Origin: Boswellia sacra
Taxonomy: Eukaryota > Streptophyta > Magnoliopsida > Sapindales > Burseraceae
Direction: 5' to 3'
Length of the DNA: 64,000 bases
Assembly: GCA_013180625.2 (NCBI GenBank)
Contig: SNVD02015994.1
Coordinates: 60,122 to 124,121 of the forward strand
The notes under the pieces were generated by a model. That model did no database searches. It was given only the letters and a program-made list of their open reading frames with translations, and had not been told where the DNA came from. A program made the position numbers and the translations under genes. Of this stretch, positions 35,313 to 46,023 are shown piece after piece (the stretch's first letter is position 1; each line of letters begins with the position of its first letter).

Positions 35313-35978
35313 TTACAAATGGAGCATTAAATCCAGTCTACGCCTTTTATTGCCTTCTCCAAACCAATCTATCCGAGCCGTTGTTGGATCAGGCGAATAG
35401 ACGAATTCTTTTAGTTTGTCAATTAACTCCCCTGCAGTTGAAGCTGTAACCAGGATTTGCCTCGCCGACGGTGAGATGAAATTTTTTTCTACAGCTTGAT
35501 CAAGAAAAGACAACAAACCATCAAAAAAAATTATTGACATTTAACAAACCAATGGGTTTCCGATGGATGTTTAGCTGTGCCCAAGAGGTGATTTGAAAGA
35601 TCTCCTCTAATGTACCATAACCACCAGGCAAAGCTATAAATGCATCGGACTTAACAACCATATGTGCAATACGCTCATGCATGCTAAAGACCTGTAACTC
35701 TTCCCCCTGTCTCTTATACACATCTAGATGTGTATAAGAGACAGGTACAGCTAATGGTTTCGGGATAATGCCGAGAACTTTGCTCCCTCCTAGGGATGCA
35801 GCTGTTGACACACACCCCATTAACCCAAGACTACCCCCTCCATAAATCAAATGAATACCCCTCGCAGCTAATGTCCTAACAAGATCAAGAGCTGCTGTTG
35901 TAAACTCTCAATCTTTACCAAATTGCGATCCACAAAATACGCATATATTTTGGAATCGCCGAATGGTGTTTTCTCCAT
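35313..35978 (-). pseudogene. Intron-free LOG-like cytokinin riboside 5'-monophosphate phosphoribohydrolase copy
   Basis: Minus strand. Plant LOG enzymes release active cytokinin bases from their riboside monophosphates in cytosol and nucleus. Read in order: RRFQNICVFCGSQFGKD, TGA at 35908-35910, LVRTLAARGIHLIYGGGS, LGLMGCVSTAASLGG, VLGIIPKPLAVP, then 38 foreign bases (35707-35744). It resumes with GEELQVFSMHERIAHMV, SDAFIALPGGYGTLEE (the family's PGGxGTxxE motif), ITSWAQLNIHRKPIGLLNV, and ends RRRLDLMLHL at 35313. Length fits a full LOG of about 220 aa. Lesions: an ATG (35976-35978) one base out of frame, the in-frame TGA, and an eight-T run (minus strand) at 35523-35530 that shifts frame. 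About 8 residues expected between LAVP and GEELQ are absent where the adapter lies. Plant LOG genes have several introns, none are seen here, so this looks like a captured mRNA copy. Confidence 0.85.
35707..35744. other. Back-to-back Tn5 mosaic ends (library adapter artefact)
   Basis: CTGTCTCTTATACACATCT (35707-35725) is followed immediately by its exact complement AGATGTGTATAAGAGACAG (35726-35744). These 19-mers are the mosaic ends used in transposase-based sequencing libraries. Read in the LOG frame they give VSYTHLDVYKRQ, a peptide known as a database contaminant. Bases around this point are unreliable. Confidence 0.96.
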
Positions 35979-36183
35979 TTCTAAAAGTGCTCTAAACTTG
36001 TGTAAGACAATGATGCACGTTAGGTATTATGTGATTCAAGTGCAAGACAGTTTATAAAATGACATTTGAAAATATGCAGAATGGATATATACACACATAA
36101 AATTCTCAAATTTGACACATGGGGAGATAATTTTAGTGGGGGTTGCTCGATGTAGATTTATCGCCCCAAGATTTGGAAAAATG

Positions 36184-36380
36184 AGATATGCTTTCGGCGG
36201 GGTTTGACAAAACCTACACACTTGTCTCCCACGTGAAGCATGGAAAATGGACATATACCTTTGGCGAGGTTTGACAAAACTGCCACAATTATCTCTCATG
36301 TGAAGCATGAAAAGTAGAGATATACTTTCGGTGGAGGTTGACAAAACCTCCACACTTGTCTCCCACGTGTACTTATGCCC
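36184..36380. repeat. Three ~67-bp tandem units inside D
   Basis: GGTTTGACAAAAC recurs at 36201, 36269 and, slightly altered, 36335. Each unit also has a TTTCGGCGGGG-like block and CTTGTCTCCCACGTG-like block; CACGTG occurs at the first and third. The array lies between the virus-like reading frame and the LOG copy. Confidence 0.8.
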
Positions 36381-36730
36381 TAGGGTAGTCATTTGGTTTG
36401 TCAAAAAGAAAACTAGAAATTAAAACAAACAAAATCAACAAACAACAACAACACGAAAACAACATTGATAATCAGATCAAATGAAACAAGAAAAAAATAA
36501 AATTCGACAACAACAATGCACATTCAAATATACAAGTAGTTGTGATTGTGGCTCACATCTTCCTCTAGTTTTACGTCTAGTAACGGCTGAAACGCCTTCT
36601 ATGAGTCGGGGATTTACTTCCTATGTAGTTTTCTTATAAACTGGCAAACATGGTCGTTTTTAGTCAGATTCCCTAGACTATAACACTGCAATTCATCACG
36701 AAATTATGTCCATAGATTAAGCAATTCACG

Positions 36731-37153
36731 TTAAAAAAGTCCACAAGAATGTGACTCAAGAGTTAATAAAACATTATCCAACGACTCATTACTCAAACCA
36801 TTCTTAATAAATGAAAGTTTATCTTCTCTGTTCCTAGACACAAAACCTAATGAACGACAAGTCTGGTTACAATTCCATCTAGCACATTTATAACATACTT
36901 GTAACCTCTTCGCTCTTCGCCTCTTGGCGTAGTAGCTTTTTCCTAGACCAGGCATTTATTTTGCTAGACTTATATCAGGCTCACCGGATAATCTTACCTT
37001 GGCTTCGATAAGCCATCGGATATCCGCAAGCACATTTAGGAGCATCAACGCCCAAAGTCTAGTCATCCGTACTTTATAAATTTTAAACACAGCATTTTGA
37101 GGAAGTGAAGGGAAATATTTACGAAGGTTTGACATAAAGATATCGGCATCCAT
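36731..37153 (-). pseudogene. Carlavirus-type nucleic-acid-binding protein-like frame (possible endogenous viral fragment)
   Basis: Minus strand. ATG 37153 opens 65 codons (MDADIFMSNLRKYF start), TAA at 36956-36958, then the same frame continues from ATG 36955 for 74 codons to 36731. The second part has a basic run AKRRRAKR followed at once by CYKCARWNCNQTC (CX2CX4CX3C), then SLGFVSRNREDKLSFIKNG. A basic stretch joined to a Cys cluster and a G-x-S-x(n)-FI-x2-G tail is the layout of small Cys-rich nucleic-acid-binding proteins of carlaviruses and related flexiviruses. These bind RNA and act against silencing. The match is by pattern only. It could instead be a host or element gene of unknown role. 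I see no neighbouring coat protein gene. Confidence 0.5.
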
Positions 37154-37545
37154 TGAAGAGGAGAAAAGGAGAGCTATTACCGATAATGCGATTGATTTTG
37201 TTTTTCTCCAAGATATGCACGTTTCAAACCTTCGAGCAATGACTTCAGCTCCCGTTTGGATGTTTCCTTAAGCTGTTGAACAAATGAGCTCAAAGCACAG
37301 AATAATCAAATTAAACAAAAGGAAGGAAAAGAAAAGAGCAGAAACGAAACTAAAGACACATAAAAGAGATAACAACACAATAGCAAACAAAAATAAAAAA
37401 CAAGTAAAAAAATATAAAAAACAAATAAGACAGATGGCAAAGAGAGATAAAACCTGATCAATTTGATGGCCTACGAAAGGAATCTCCTCGAGACACAAAA
37501 ATCAATCATTATTACCTTATTTTATTTTTCTTTTCTTTTTTTTAT
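37154..37545 (-). other. Spacer of D downstream of protease
   Basis: Non-coding and A-rich on the plus strand (37300-37440). At 37555-37605 the minus strand reads GTTAAACCAAGCGCTTATTG then GGAGGCAACCC, a phrase I recall from the region just after pol in Athila-type elements. This suggests the deletion joined the protease end to post-pol sequence. Confidence 0.5.
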
Positions 37546-38523
37546 TTATTTTGCAAAAACATTGGGTTGCCTCCCAATAAGCGCTTGGTTTAACGTCCTC
37601 AGCCTGACATTGGATACTTTTTCCAACAAGAATTGTTGCATGCATATGGCTGGGCCTTGGATGTTAGCAATCGTCCACCCAATAGCTATTTTATGATCTC
37701 TAAGTACTCGGACGAGTTTCTCTTCTTGTGGTGGTGCAAGACCCATTTCTATTGTAACTGGTAAGGGATTATTCTCATCTAGGAATCCATGCTTCAAATG
37801 ATCTGGAAGAGGCTTAAGCTCCAAGGTAGTGGCTTTCATCACAGAAGGGAGAAGTTTCACATTAGATAAAGGAAATTGAATGCACGAAACATCATACCTA
37901 TTTGTGGTTATGGCTATGGTCTCGTCTAAGCTTGCCACAGCTTCCTCCATTTCTTTGGACACTTTTATCAACCTTCTTGATTCCTTGGAGTTTTCTGTCC
38001 CTATGTGCTCACTAAAAGCCACTTCCAATCCATCCTTGCGAGTTAACTCAAAATGTTGTTGTGGCAAAGAATAAATAACATCAACTACAAAAACAGAATG
38101 CAAGTCACTAGGGTGCCTCATTGCCTCAAAAATATTGAAACTGATCACCTCGCCATCAAATTCCATGGTGAGAGTGCCATCATGAACATCAATCTTAGTT
38201 CGAGCAATTTTCAAGAATGGTCTCCCTAAAAGAATCGGTGTTGGATTAGGAGATGTCTCATCCTCCATTTCAAGAACATAGAAGTCTGCTCGGAAAACCA
38301 ATTGATTCACCTGCACAAGCACATCTTCCACAACTCCCTTGGGATATGTATTAGAATGATCAGCAAGTTGAATGGTAATACCAGTTTCCGCAAGAGGTCC
38401 AAGATTTAAAGAAGCATAAATAGAATATGGCATGACATTAATAGATGCTCCTAAATCTAACATAACCCTTTCAAACTTGGTTCTACCAATGGTGCATGGA
38501 ATGGTAAACGTACCTGGATCTTT
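37546..38523 (-). pseudogene. Aspartic protease of D
   Basis: Minus-strand frame in register with gag after TGA 38524-38526. The active site DLGASINVMPYSIY at about 38457 is the Athila form of D-S/L-G-A. ILLGRPFLKIARTKIDV (near 38220) is the partner flap and ILGRPFL motif. After KPLPDHLKHGFLDENN (about 37770-37810) it should lead into reverse transcriptase. The frame instead runs out at 37546 into sequence unlike any polymerase. It would process Gag inside particles. Confidence 0.82.
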
Positions 38524-38526
38524 TCA

Positions 38527-40108
38527 TTTCAGTGGAATTTTTCTTTGTAGTACAGCTGAAACATTTTCCCCCACACTTACTTTCTCATTTCCCTTCAACT
38601 TTCTCTTGTTGGTGCATAACTCCTTGAGAAATTTTGCATAACGAGGCACTTGCTTAATAGCATCCAAAAGTGGTGTATTTACCTCAATCTTGTGAAAAGT
38701 TTCCAAGAGTTCCTGTTCTTGTTCCTCCTTCTTTGATTTTGCAAATCTGCTAGGAAATGGTGGAGGATTAACATAAGAAGGAATTTGAGTTTTAAGATCT
38801 ACCTTAGAAGATGATGTTTTGTTCATGGTGGAAGTGGTGTCATCCCCTTCATTAGTTTGTGACTTTTCTTGTGGGACTTGTAATTGCTTTCCACTTCTCA
38901 AAGTTATTGCACTAGCATTCTCACTTGAATTGATCACTGTCTGAGAAGGTAATTTTTCTAAGCTTTGACTCTCGAATTTGCTCATGTTAGTAGCCAATTG
39001 TCCCATTTGATTTTTCAGGTTTTGGATACTTGCCCTAGTTTCCTGCTGAAATTGCATTGTGTTAGTAACAAGTGCTTTAACAATGTCCTGGAGAGCCATA
39101 CCTGAGTGTTGTGGAGCTAGTTGTGGTGCTGGTTGTGGTTCCATTTGAAATGATTGCTGCACTCTTGGTTGATTGAAACCTGGTGGCTGATTTGGTATGG
39201 CATTTGGAGTGATTGGTTGATGATTACTGTAACTTTGGCTTGGTTGTCCTAGAAATCCACCCATGGCATTGGCTTGTTCCGTATCTTCTTCTTGCAAAGT
39301 TGGACACATGTCGGTAGGATGGTCCGTGGTAGAACACACTCCACATACATAAGATTGCTACATATGTCATACAACCATTTTTTTTTACAAGAGAGGTAAG
39401 TTCAGAAAGTTGTTGTTCAATGTTCGGAATACTTACCTCATTTACTCTCCTTGGCAGTTGTGACTCAAATTGGCCACTGAATTGTTGGGAGTTCACTGCC
39501 ATGTCGCTAATCAAATACCTTGCAACTTTCGATGTTTTATTAACTAGTGCTCCACCACTAGCAGCATCAATGATACTCCTTTTCATTGGTAGTAGACCCT
39601 CATAGAAATATTGAATTAGGAGTCCATCACTAATTTGATGGTTTGGACAGCTAACACATAGCCTTTTAAATCTCTCCCAATATTCATAAAGTGATTCTCC
39701 ATTGTGTTGTCGAATGTCACAAATGTCTTTTCTAATGTTTATAGCTTTCGAAATGGGAAAGTATTTCTCTAAAAAGAGTTTACTTATCTCATTCCACGTG
39801 GTGATGGTACCCGATGGAAGATAGTATAGCCAATCTTTTGCCGAATCTGCTAGTGAGAATGGGAAAGCTCTCAATTTTATTTGCTCCTCAAACACGCCAG
39901 TTGGCTTCATACTTGAGCATACCACATGAAATTCTCTGAGGTATTTGATAGGATCCTCTCCTGCAAAACCATGAAATGTAGGCAAGAGACGAATTAGTCC
40001 AGATTTAAGCTCAAATCCTACCTCAAGGTTGAGATTTATGCACAGCGGTTGTTGATTAATAATTGGAGCCGCTAACTCCTTAAGAGTCTGATTGTTTTGC
40101 ATCGCCAT
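38527..40108 (-). pseudogene. gag of D (Athila-type)
   Basis: ATG 40108 opens MAMQNNQTLKEL. The retrotransposon gag domain spans residues 40-200: FHGFAGEDPIKYLREFHVVC, FPFSLADSAKDWLYYLPSG, LFLEKYFPISKAINIRKDI, LYEYWERFKRLC, LIQYFYEGLLPMKRSIIDAA. These phrases are characteristic of Athila-type gag. A run of nine T at 39378-39386 shifts the frame. The zinc knuckle CGVCSTTDHPTDMC follows in the other frame (about 39312-39353), then a Gln/Pro-rich tail and a TGA at 38524-38526. Otherwise well preserved: one shift and one stop in about 520 codons. Confidence 0.88.
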
Positions 40109-40359
40109 TACTTCCGATTCAGATTTGATTGAACTGCAAGAAGATGGAAGGGAAGTATGTCATGCAAGGTCAAATTCTGGAGGTGGAGTTGAAATTGACC
40201 GATTTAGTCTTAAATTCGAGGATTCGAGAAACTCCTTGATTCGTTTAAGTCATTGATCTGCTTCTCCCTCGGACATAAAAGCCTAAACACAAACAATCAA
40301 AAAATAAAAATCAAGAATCAGTAGTAAAAACATAATAACAAATTGATTAGAAAATCAAT
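40109..40359 (-). other. Leader of D between primer site and gag
   Basis: About 250 bp, no supported reading frame, fits an untranslated leader. Confidence 0.55.
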
Positions 40360-40376
40360 CCCCGGCAACGGCGCCA
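40360..40376 (-). promoter_or_regulatory. Primer binding site of D (tRNA-Asp type)
   Basis: The minus strand reads TGGCGCCGTTGCCGGGG, six bases inside the 5' LTR. This is the tRNA-Asp-complementary site used by Athila/Calypso-type elements. Confidence 0.9.
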
Positions 40377-40382
40377 AAAACT

Positions 40383-41794
40383 TGATGCGTTCGAAACTAG
40401 CACGTATACTAGTCGCACAAGTAATAAAGTGATGAGTAAGATATCGTTCCCACGAGGATTGATTCTAATTGAATTTGTTATTCGAAAGCAAAAACAGAAT
40501 AAATGGGGGTTTTGTTGATTGATTAACTAGATGAAATATTAATGCAAATAAAGAATAACACAATGCAAACTTAATTGAAGTGAGAATTAATCAATGACAG
40601 AAATTTGGCTAAGGGATCATTCTCTACCACAATATATGGATTTGCGAATAAATCATAGAATTGTCATCCAATTACACCATTGAAATTATCAACCGTAGAT
40701 AACAACAATCTCTGTTATCCCAATCTTTCCTTACTTTGTTGTTAAATAAAACAGGCTCTTTATTTAATCTCTATCCATTAAACAACCTAGAACAAGCTCT
40801 CTAAGTTTAATTCAGTGGAAGCATTATGATAAGAAAGATAGGTTGATCTAAGCAATAATCACACAGGTTCGGATTATTTAACCTAGGTTGTATTTTCCAA
40901 TTGCAATCTCTGATCACATTTTGCTACTAATGATTAGAAATTCAAGACAAGTACGGATCAAGATTTCTAGTCTAGCAATAGACAATATCCAGATTATATT
41001 CAGTTGGCCACCCAAATACAATCCAGCAAGCAATCATAAGCATTAAACATGGGAAAATACAAGCAACTTCAATTAGAGAATTGGATAACAATTCCTTGCA
41101 CAATCAATTCATAAAAACCATATCAATGGCTTTGAAATCACCCTCAACCAATTCAGATTTAGTTACACATATTCAGACACAATACAAATACAATACAATA
41201 TGGAGAAATTCCAGAAAATGAAAGGGAAAGGGAAAACTTAGCAAATTTGATAAAAATCTCTTAAGATTGTAGTTCTTCCTCTTTCCAAGCCTTCTTTCTC
41301 CTTCAAGAACTCCAGGAGATGAGAGAAATCTAGAGCTGAAGCCTCCCACACGTTCTCCCCTCTTTTAGTTCTTCAAATAAAACCCTAAAATGTGTTTATA
41401 AACTCTCCTACAGTAACCTGCTATACTGTCCCGTATTATACATGCTACAGTGATTTGTGGAATTACATTTCTACACTTCTCACACTGTTTTGATTATAAC
41501 TTTCGGTACACTGAATGGACTTATGAACTGTAAATTTCTCTAAAAAATAGACTTCGAGAGCTTTCCAACGGTATATAACATGTTATCCAGTTCATTGTAT
41601 ATCAATACAGTTAAATCCGAGAAGATGGTTGACTAGCAGAGGTGAAAATGAAGGGTTTTACTTCACTTTGGTGCAAGTTCCTCCAAAACTCCTACAAACA
41701 TCAAAACCACACAAAAACATAAAAATACCAAGGATTATAGCAAAGAAACATAGATGAATTGATATAAAAATGATACATAAATAGAAACCTATCA
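40383..41794 (-). repeat. 5' LTR of D
   Basis: 1412 bp, TGATGCGTTCG to AAACCTATCA on the plus strand. Pairs with 31921-33332. Confidence 0.92.
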
Positions 41795-41799
41795 CGAGC
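41795..41799. repeat. Target-site duplication of D, right copy (CGAGC)
   Basis: Exact copy of 31916-31920; the C RNase H frame resumes with the following bases. Confidence 0.93.
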
Positions 41800-43660
41800 A
41801 AAATTATCCCACTCATCATTTAGAACTTGCTGCGGTAGTGTATGCTTTGAAAATTTGGCGACATTATCTGTATGGCGAAAGGTTTGAAGTCGTTTATGAT
41901 CATAAAAGTTTGACATACATTTTCACCCAAAAAGACTTGAACTTGAGACACCGAAGATAGATGGAGTATTGGGAAGACTATGACTTCTCTATCCAATATC
42001 ACCCAGGCAAAGCAAATGTGGTAGCTGACACATTAAGTAGAAAGTCGAGGGCTATGGTCAGTGTGATGATAGGAGAGTGGAGCATGTTGCAGTCTATTCA
42101 TGATTATGATATCTTGGTGGAGGATCGCGAAGATCAAATTCACCTTTTTACACTTGTTGCCCAACCGTCTCTTGTGTACAAAGCAATTGAGTTGTAACAT
42201 TAAGATTTAGAGACTAGAGCCTTGTATGAGCAAGTGTTACACGATGATAGAAGTGTTGATTGGACAATTAGTTCAGATGGGAGTTTACGATTCAAGGGCA
42301 GGATCTTTGTTCCATCAAGTAAAGAGTGTAAAGATGATATCCTTAAAGAATTTCATCACTATAAATTTGTTGTTCATCCTGGTGGTACTAAGATGTATCA
42401 TGACTTACGTCGACAGTTTTGGTGGAAAGGAATGAAGAAGGATGTTGTTGAACATGTGTCCAGTTGCCTTACTTGTCAACAAGTGAAGGTTGAGCATCAA
42501 AGGCCTGTAGGATTACTCCAACCACTTCCTATAGCAGAATGAAAATGGGACTACATAACCATGGATTTTGTTACTGGATTTCCACGTTCTTTGAAAGGAA
42601 AGGATGCAATATGGGTGATTGTGGATAGGTTAACAAAGGTATGACATTTTCTTCCTATTCGTACAACCGATTCGATGGATGTTTTGAGTTGACTGTACAT
42701 TAAAGAAATTGTGAGATTGCATGGAGTTCCAATTTCAGTGGTGTCAAATAGAGATCCCAGGTTTACAACTCAATTTTGGCAAAGCCTTCAAAGAGCTATG
42801 GGTATGCAATTGTTATTTAGTACAGTTTTCCATCCTCAAACTGATGGTCAATCAGAGGACACTATTCAAATTTTGGAAGATATGTTGAGAGCTTGTGTGA
42901 TGGATTTTCAAGGTAATTGGGAGGATCATCTACCACTTGTAGAATTTGCATACAACAATAGCTATCAGTCAAGTATTGGAATGGCACCTTTTGAGGCACT
43001 CTATGGTAGGTCATGTAGGTCCCCTTTATGTTGGGTAGAAGTGGGAGAAGCTACCTCATTAGGACCTGAGCTTGTACAAGAGACAACTGAAAAGGTGAAG
43101 TTGATACGTTAACGTTTACTTACAGCTCATAGTCGACAAAAAAGCTATGCAAACAAAAGGAGACGATCGTTAGAATTCAAAGTGGGTGACCATGTGTTTT
43201 TAAAAGTGTCTCTGCATAAAGGCTTGATGCATTTTGGATTGAAAGGTAAACTTGCTCCATGCTACATTGGCCCATTCGAAATTCTAAGGCGCGTTGGCGA
43301 AGTAGCTTATGAGCTAGCATTGTCACCACGTTCATCAGGAATTTATAACACATTTCATGTATCGATGCTAAGGAAGTATGAGCGTCACCCAACATATGTA
43401 CTAGATTGGAGTGAGTTGGATATTCAACAAGATGTTTCATATGAAGAGGTTCCTATTCAAATCTTGGACACGAGAGTGCAAGTCCTACATGGCAAGACCA
43501 TTCCGTTAATCAAGGTCTTGTGGAAGCATCATGGCGTTGAAGAGGCCACATGGGAGTTAGAGTCAGAGATTCAAAGAAAGCATCCTGAGCTTTTGAATGC
43601 AAGAGGTAATTTCTTACTCATATTTTCAAATTACGAGGGCGAAATTTTTTTAGGAGGGTA
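41800..43660 (+). pseudogene. RNase H end, integrase and chromodomain of C
   Basis: RNase H continues with [19 protein letters not shown] and [22 protein letters not shown] (41820-42047). Integrase zinc domain: H-x-G-x-H at 42360-42375 region, then CLTCQQVK (42466-42489). Core: [13 protein letters not shown] (42549), VVSNRDPRFTTQFW (42737) and FHPQTDGQSEDTIQILE (42829). The second catalytic Asp (usual SDRD) is Asn. Nonsense codons lie near 42540, 42644, 42690 and 43111. The last frame (43182-43661) holds the integrase tail and a chromodomain-like VLWKHHGVEEATWELESEI, which in chromoviruses guides insertion into heterochromatin. Confidence 0.88.
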
Positions 43661-43663
43661 GGT
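43652..43663 (+). promoter_or_regulatory. Polypurine tract of C
   Basis: AGGAGGGTAGGT directly before the 3' LTR start TGTAGAGTTCC. Confidence 0.75.
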
Positions 43664-45713
43664 TGTAGAGTTCCAAAAAAATGTATGTAAATATATGAGA
43701 ATTGGGTTGGATTATAGTTGTGGGCTTGTGCTACAATTTGGTAAGGATTAAATGTGGTTTGGAAAAAAAAATAAGTGGACTTAGGCCCATGAATTAAGGC
43801 CTTGTATATACAAGAGAGACATTAGGGTTCCAAAGGGAGGATTTTTCTTTCATTTGGCTATAGAAGAGGAGAGACTCACGGTTACAGGGAGAGAGAGAGA
43901 AGAAGGAGAAGAAGAAAAAGAGAAGGAAGAAAAATAGAGGAAAAGAAGGGAAAAATAAAAGAGGTTTATAGGCTTGGAAACCAAGTAGGGATTTTCTAAT
44001 ACTATGCTTAAATCATGTTATTTATTTTTGTCATTCTTAATTGATATGGTTTGTAATACATGTGATTTATGGTTAAATTGATTGTTTCTTACGCGGATGA
44101 TGAATTACTTGTGAAATTATGTGCGTATGAAGTGAAGGAGATGTTGTCCTTGATGGAAGTTGTGATTCATGTGACTGTCCTATGTTCTTTGAGCTGCTGC
44201 ATTTTTCTGATTGTGATTTGTACAATTTTTCTTTTGCTTACGAAAATAGACATATGAAGCTTTAAATAGCCACTGATTTCATTGAATTTGGATTTAAAAC
44301 AAAATTTTGGTGAATTTTTGAAATTGGAGGTCGAAATCTGGAAATGATATTGTTCAACTGACATATTCGACCAAGTTCACAACTCTGTATAATTTGAGAC
44401 TGATATTTAATCTAACACGACTCGACACGTAAGTGTTGAGTGTCGAGTGGATGTGTCGAGTGTCTGTTTTGAATGAGTCGAGTGTCTATTTTGAAAGTGT
44501 CGAGTGTCTGTTTTGAATGTGTCGAGTGTCTATTTTGAATGTGTTGAGTGTCTGTTTTGAATTTGTCGAGTGTCTATTTTGAATGTGTTGAGTGTCTGTT
44601 TTGAATGTGTCGAGTGTCTATTTCGAATGTGTCGAGTGTCTGTTTGGAATGTGTCGAGTGTCGTATGCACGACTCGACATGTAGTGTTGACGGTCGACTG
44701 TCTGGTGTCGAGTGTCGTATGCACCACTTGACATGTAAGTGTCAAGTGTCGAGTTATAAAAGTGTCAAGTGTCAAGCGGAATTATAAAACCGACCCGACC
44801 CCTCTTGACATGTCTGAATTTTTCATAAAAACTGTATTGTCTTGAGACTTATTTTGGAAATTATATTGAAAGGTTTATAAGGGTATGCATTGGACCTTGG
44901 ATGGGCGTTTTGAATATGGATACAAGGAGAATGTGGATATGAAATTCTTAGTGTTGGACCTTGGATGGGTTGTTTAGAATACGGATCCAAGGGGAACACG
45001 AATATAAACTTGATATGTTGGACCTTGGATGGGCCGTTTTGGATACGAATCCAAGGGGAACAAGAATATAAACTTGATGTGTTGGACCTTGGATGGACCG
45101 TTTTGGATACGGATCCAAGGGGAACACGAATATAAACTTGAAATGTTAGACCTTGAATGGGTCGTTTGGACACGGGTTTGAGGGAAACATTAGATGAAAA
45201 ATTTTGATTGTCAAGTGAATAAGTGATACCTTGATGTGCGAATGAGAATGATTGCTTGACTTATTATAATTGGTTATGTAACTATGTAATTGAGTAATTG
45301 TTTGAATACTTCTGATTTAGTATAATGTTAGAATCTTTCCTATTGGGCTATATGCTCACCCCCTCCCTCCACAGGTACACAAAAAGATATTCGTACTAGT
45401 GGTGTTCCAGAGCTTTCCTAAGGAGTCCGGTGTCTACATGCATGCGATGATTTTTGGGAGGTGTTTTGACTAGCCTAAATCATGATAGGAGATTTTATAA
45501 TGTGGTTATCAACCTTCGTACTAAGTATAGTCATCAGTGTATGTAAAGTTTATTTTGAACAAATAGTTAGATGTTGTAAGGGATTCGTGTGATATTTATA
45601 AATATATGTATGAAATGAAAAAAAAAAAGAGTGAGATATTGATGATGTCTATTTATTATTTTCTTAATCAATCACCCTTAAAGTCTCTAAATAAGAGATT
45701 TTAGGACGTGAAA
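43664..45713 (+). repeat. 3' LTR of C
   Basis: About 2050 bp, TGTAGAGTTCC to GGACGTGAAA. Its 22-bp array is shorter (about 10 units, 44440-44665) and its 63-bp array longer (five units, 44889-45190) than in the 5' LTR. Confidence 0.87.
44889..45190 (+). repeat. 63-bp tandem units in the C 3' LTR
   Basis: TTGGACCTTGGATGGGCC recurs at about 44890, 44953, 45018, 45082 and 45147. The 5' LTR has three units (28257, 28323, 28386). Confidence 0.85.
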
Positions 45714-46023
45714 TAAAATCCTACGCTTCAAGTTGATTTCATGTTGGACTCAATTTAAATCCTAATTTCTATAAAAACTGAATTTAAGAGGGAAAGAAAC
45801 TCAGAGAATAGAGAAGAAAATAGAAGAAAGCACAACATTAAGATAAACCCATAGACGAATTGACACCAAAAGATTGAAGAGAAGAAATGCTTTGCTAGGA
45901 GAAAGAGAGGAGAAAGAAGTTGTAGTGCAGAGTGAAAAATAAAACCAAAAGAGTTAATAAAAAATTGTAGTCAACTAAAGGATTTATCGCATTGTGGCAA
46001 TATAACATCTCAAATATATGCAT
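45714..46023. other. Flank of C, possible interior of MULE-like element
   Basis: 310 bp, purine-rich on the plus strand, no reading frame recognised. Confidence 0.45.

Larger units (their letters stand above)
31921..41794 (-). mobile_element. Pol-less Athila-like gypsy element D with captured sequences
   Basis: 9874-bp minus-strand element with two 1412-bp LTRs and a perfect CGAGC duplication. From its 5' end (right) it holds LTR, tRNA-Asp-type primer site, Athila-type gag, and a protease that stops at 37546. No reverse transcriptase, RNase H or integrase follows. Instead come a small virus-like reading frame (36731-37153), a 67-bp tandem repeat, an intron-free LOG-like pseudogene (35313-35978) and a 2-kb non-coding stretch to the 3' LTR. 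It is a non-autonomous derivative that must have moved with enzymes from a relative. The target duplication shows it was inserted as one unit, cargo included. Confidence 0.88.
26919..45713 (+). mobile_element. Ty3/gypsy chromovirus C (Tekay/Del-like), split by D
   Basis: Two LTRs of about 2.02 and 2.05 kb flank gag-protease-reverse transcriptase-RNase H-integrase-chromodomain on the plus strand. Integrase after RNase H makes it gypsy. The C-terminal chromodomain-like segment and tRNA-Met primer site place it among chromoviruses, most like Tekay/Del. Element D sits in its RNase H region at 31920/41795. AAAAT precedes the 5' LTR (26914-26918) and a candidate copy lies at 45715-45719. Many nonsense codons; inactive. 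Confidence 0.9.

Noticed and set aside
35313..35978. LOG copy as a working host gene
   Set aside because: Out-of-frame start, in-frame TGA, homopolymer shift and adapter interruption, and it lies inside an LTR element without introns.
37200..37290. Minus-strand segment with KRELKSLLEGLKRAYLGEK as a second protease-to-polymerase linker
   Set aside because: Only about 30 residues, too short and weak to claim a second pol fragment in D.
44530..45173. Open frames of 81 and 116 aa on the minus strand
   Set aside because: They are produced by the 22-bp and 63-bp tandem repeats of the C 3' LTR; repetitive peptides without family features.
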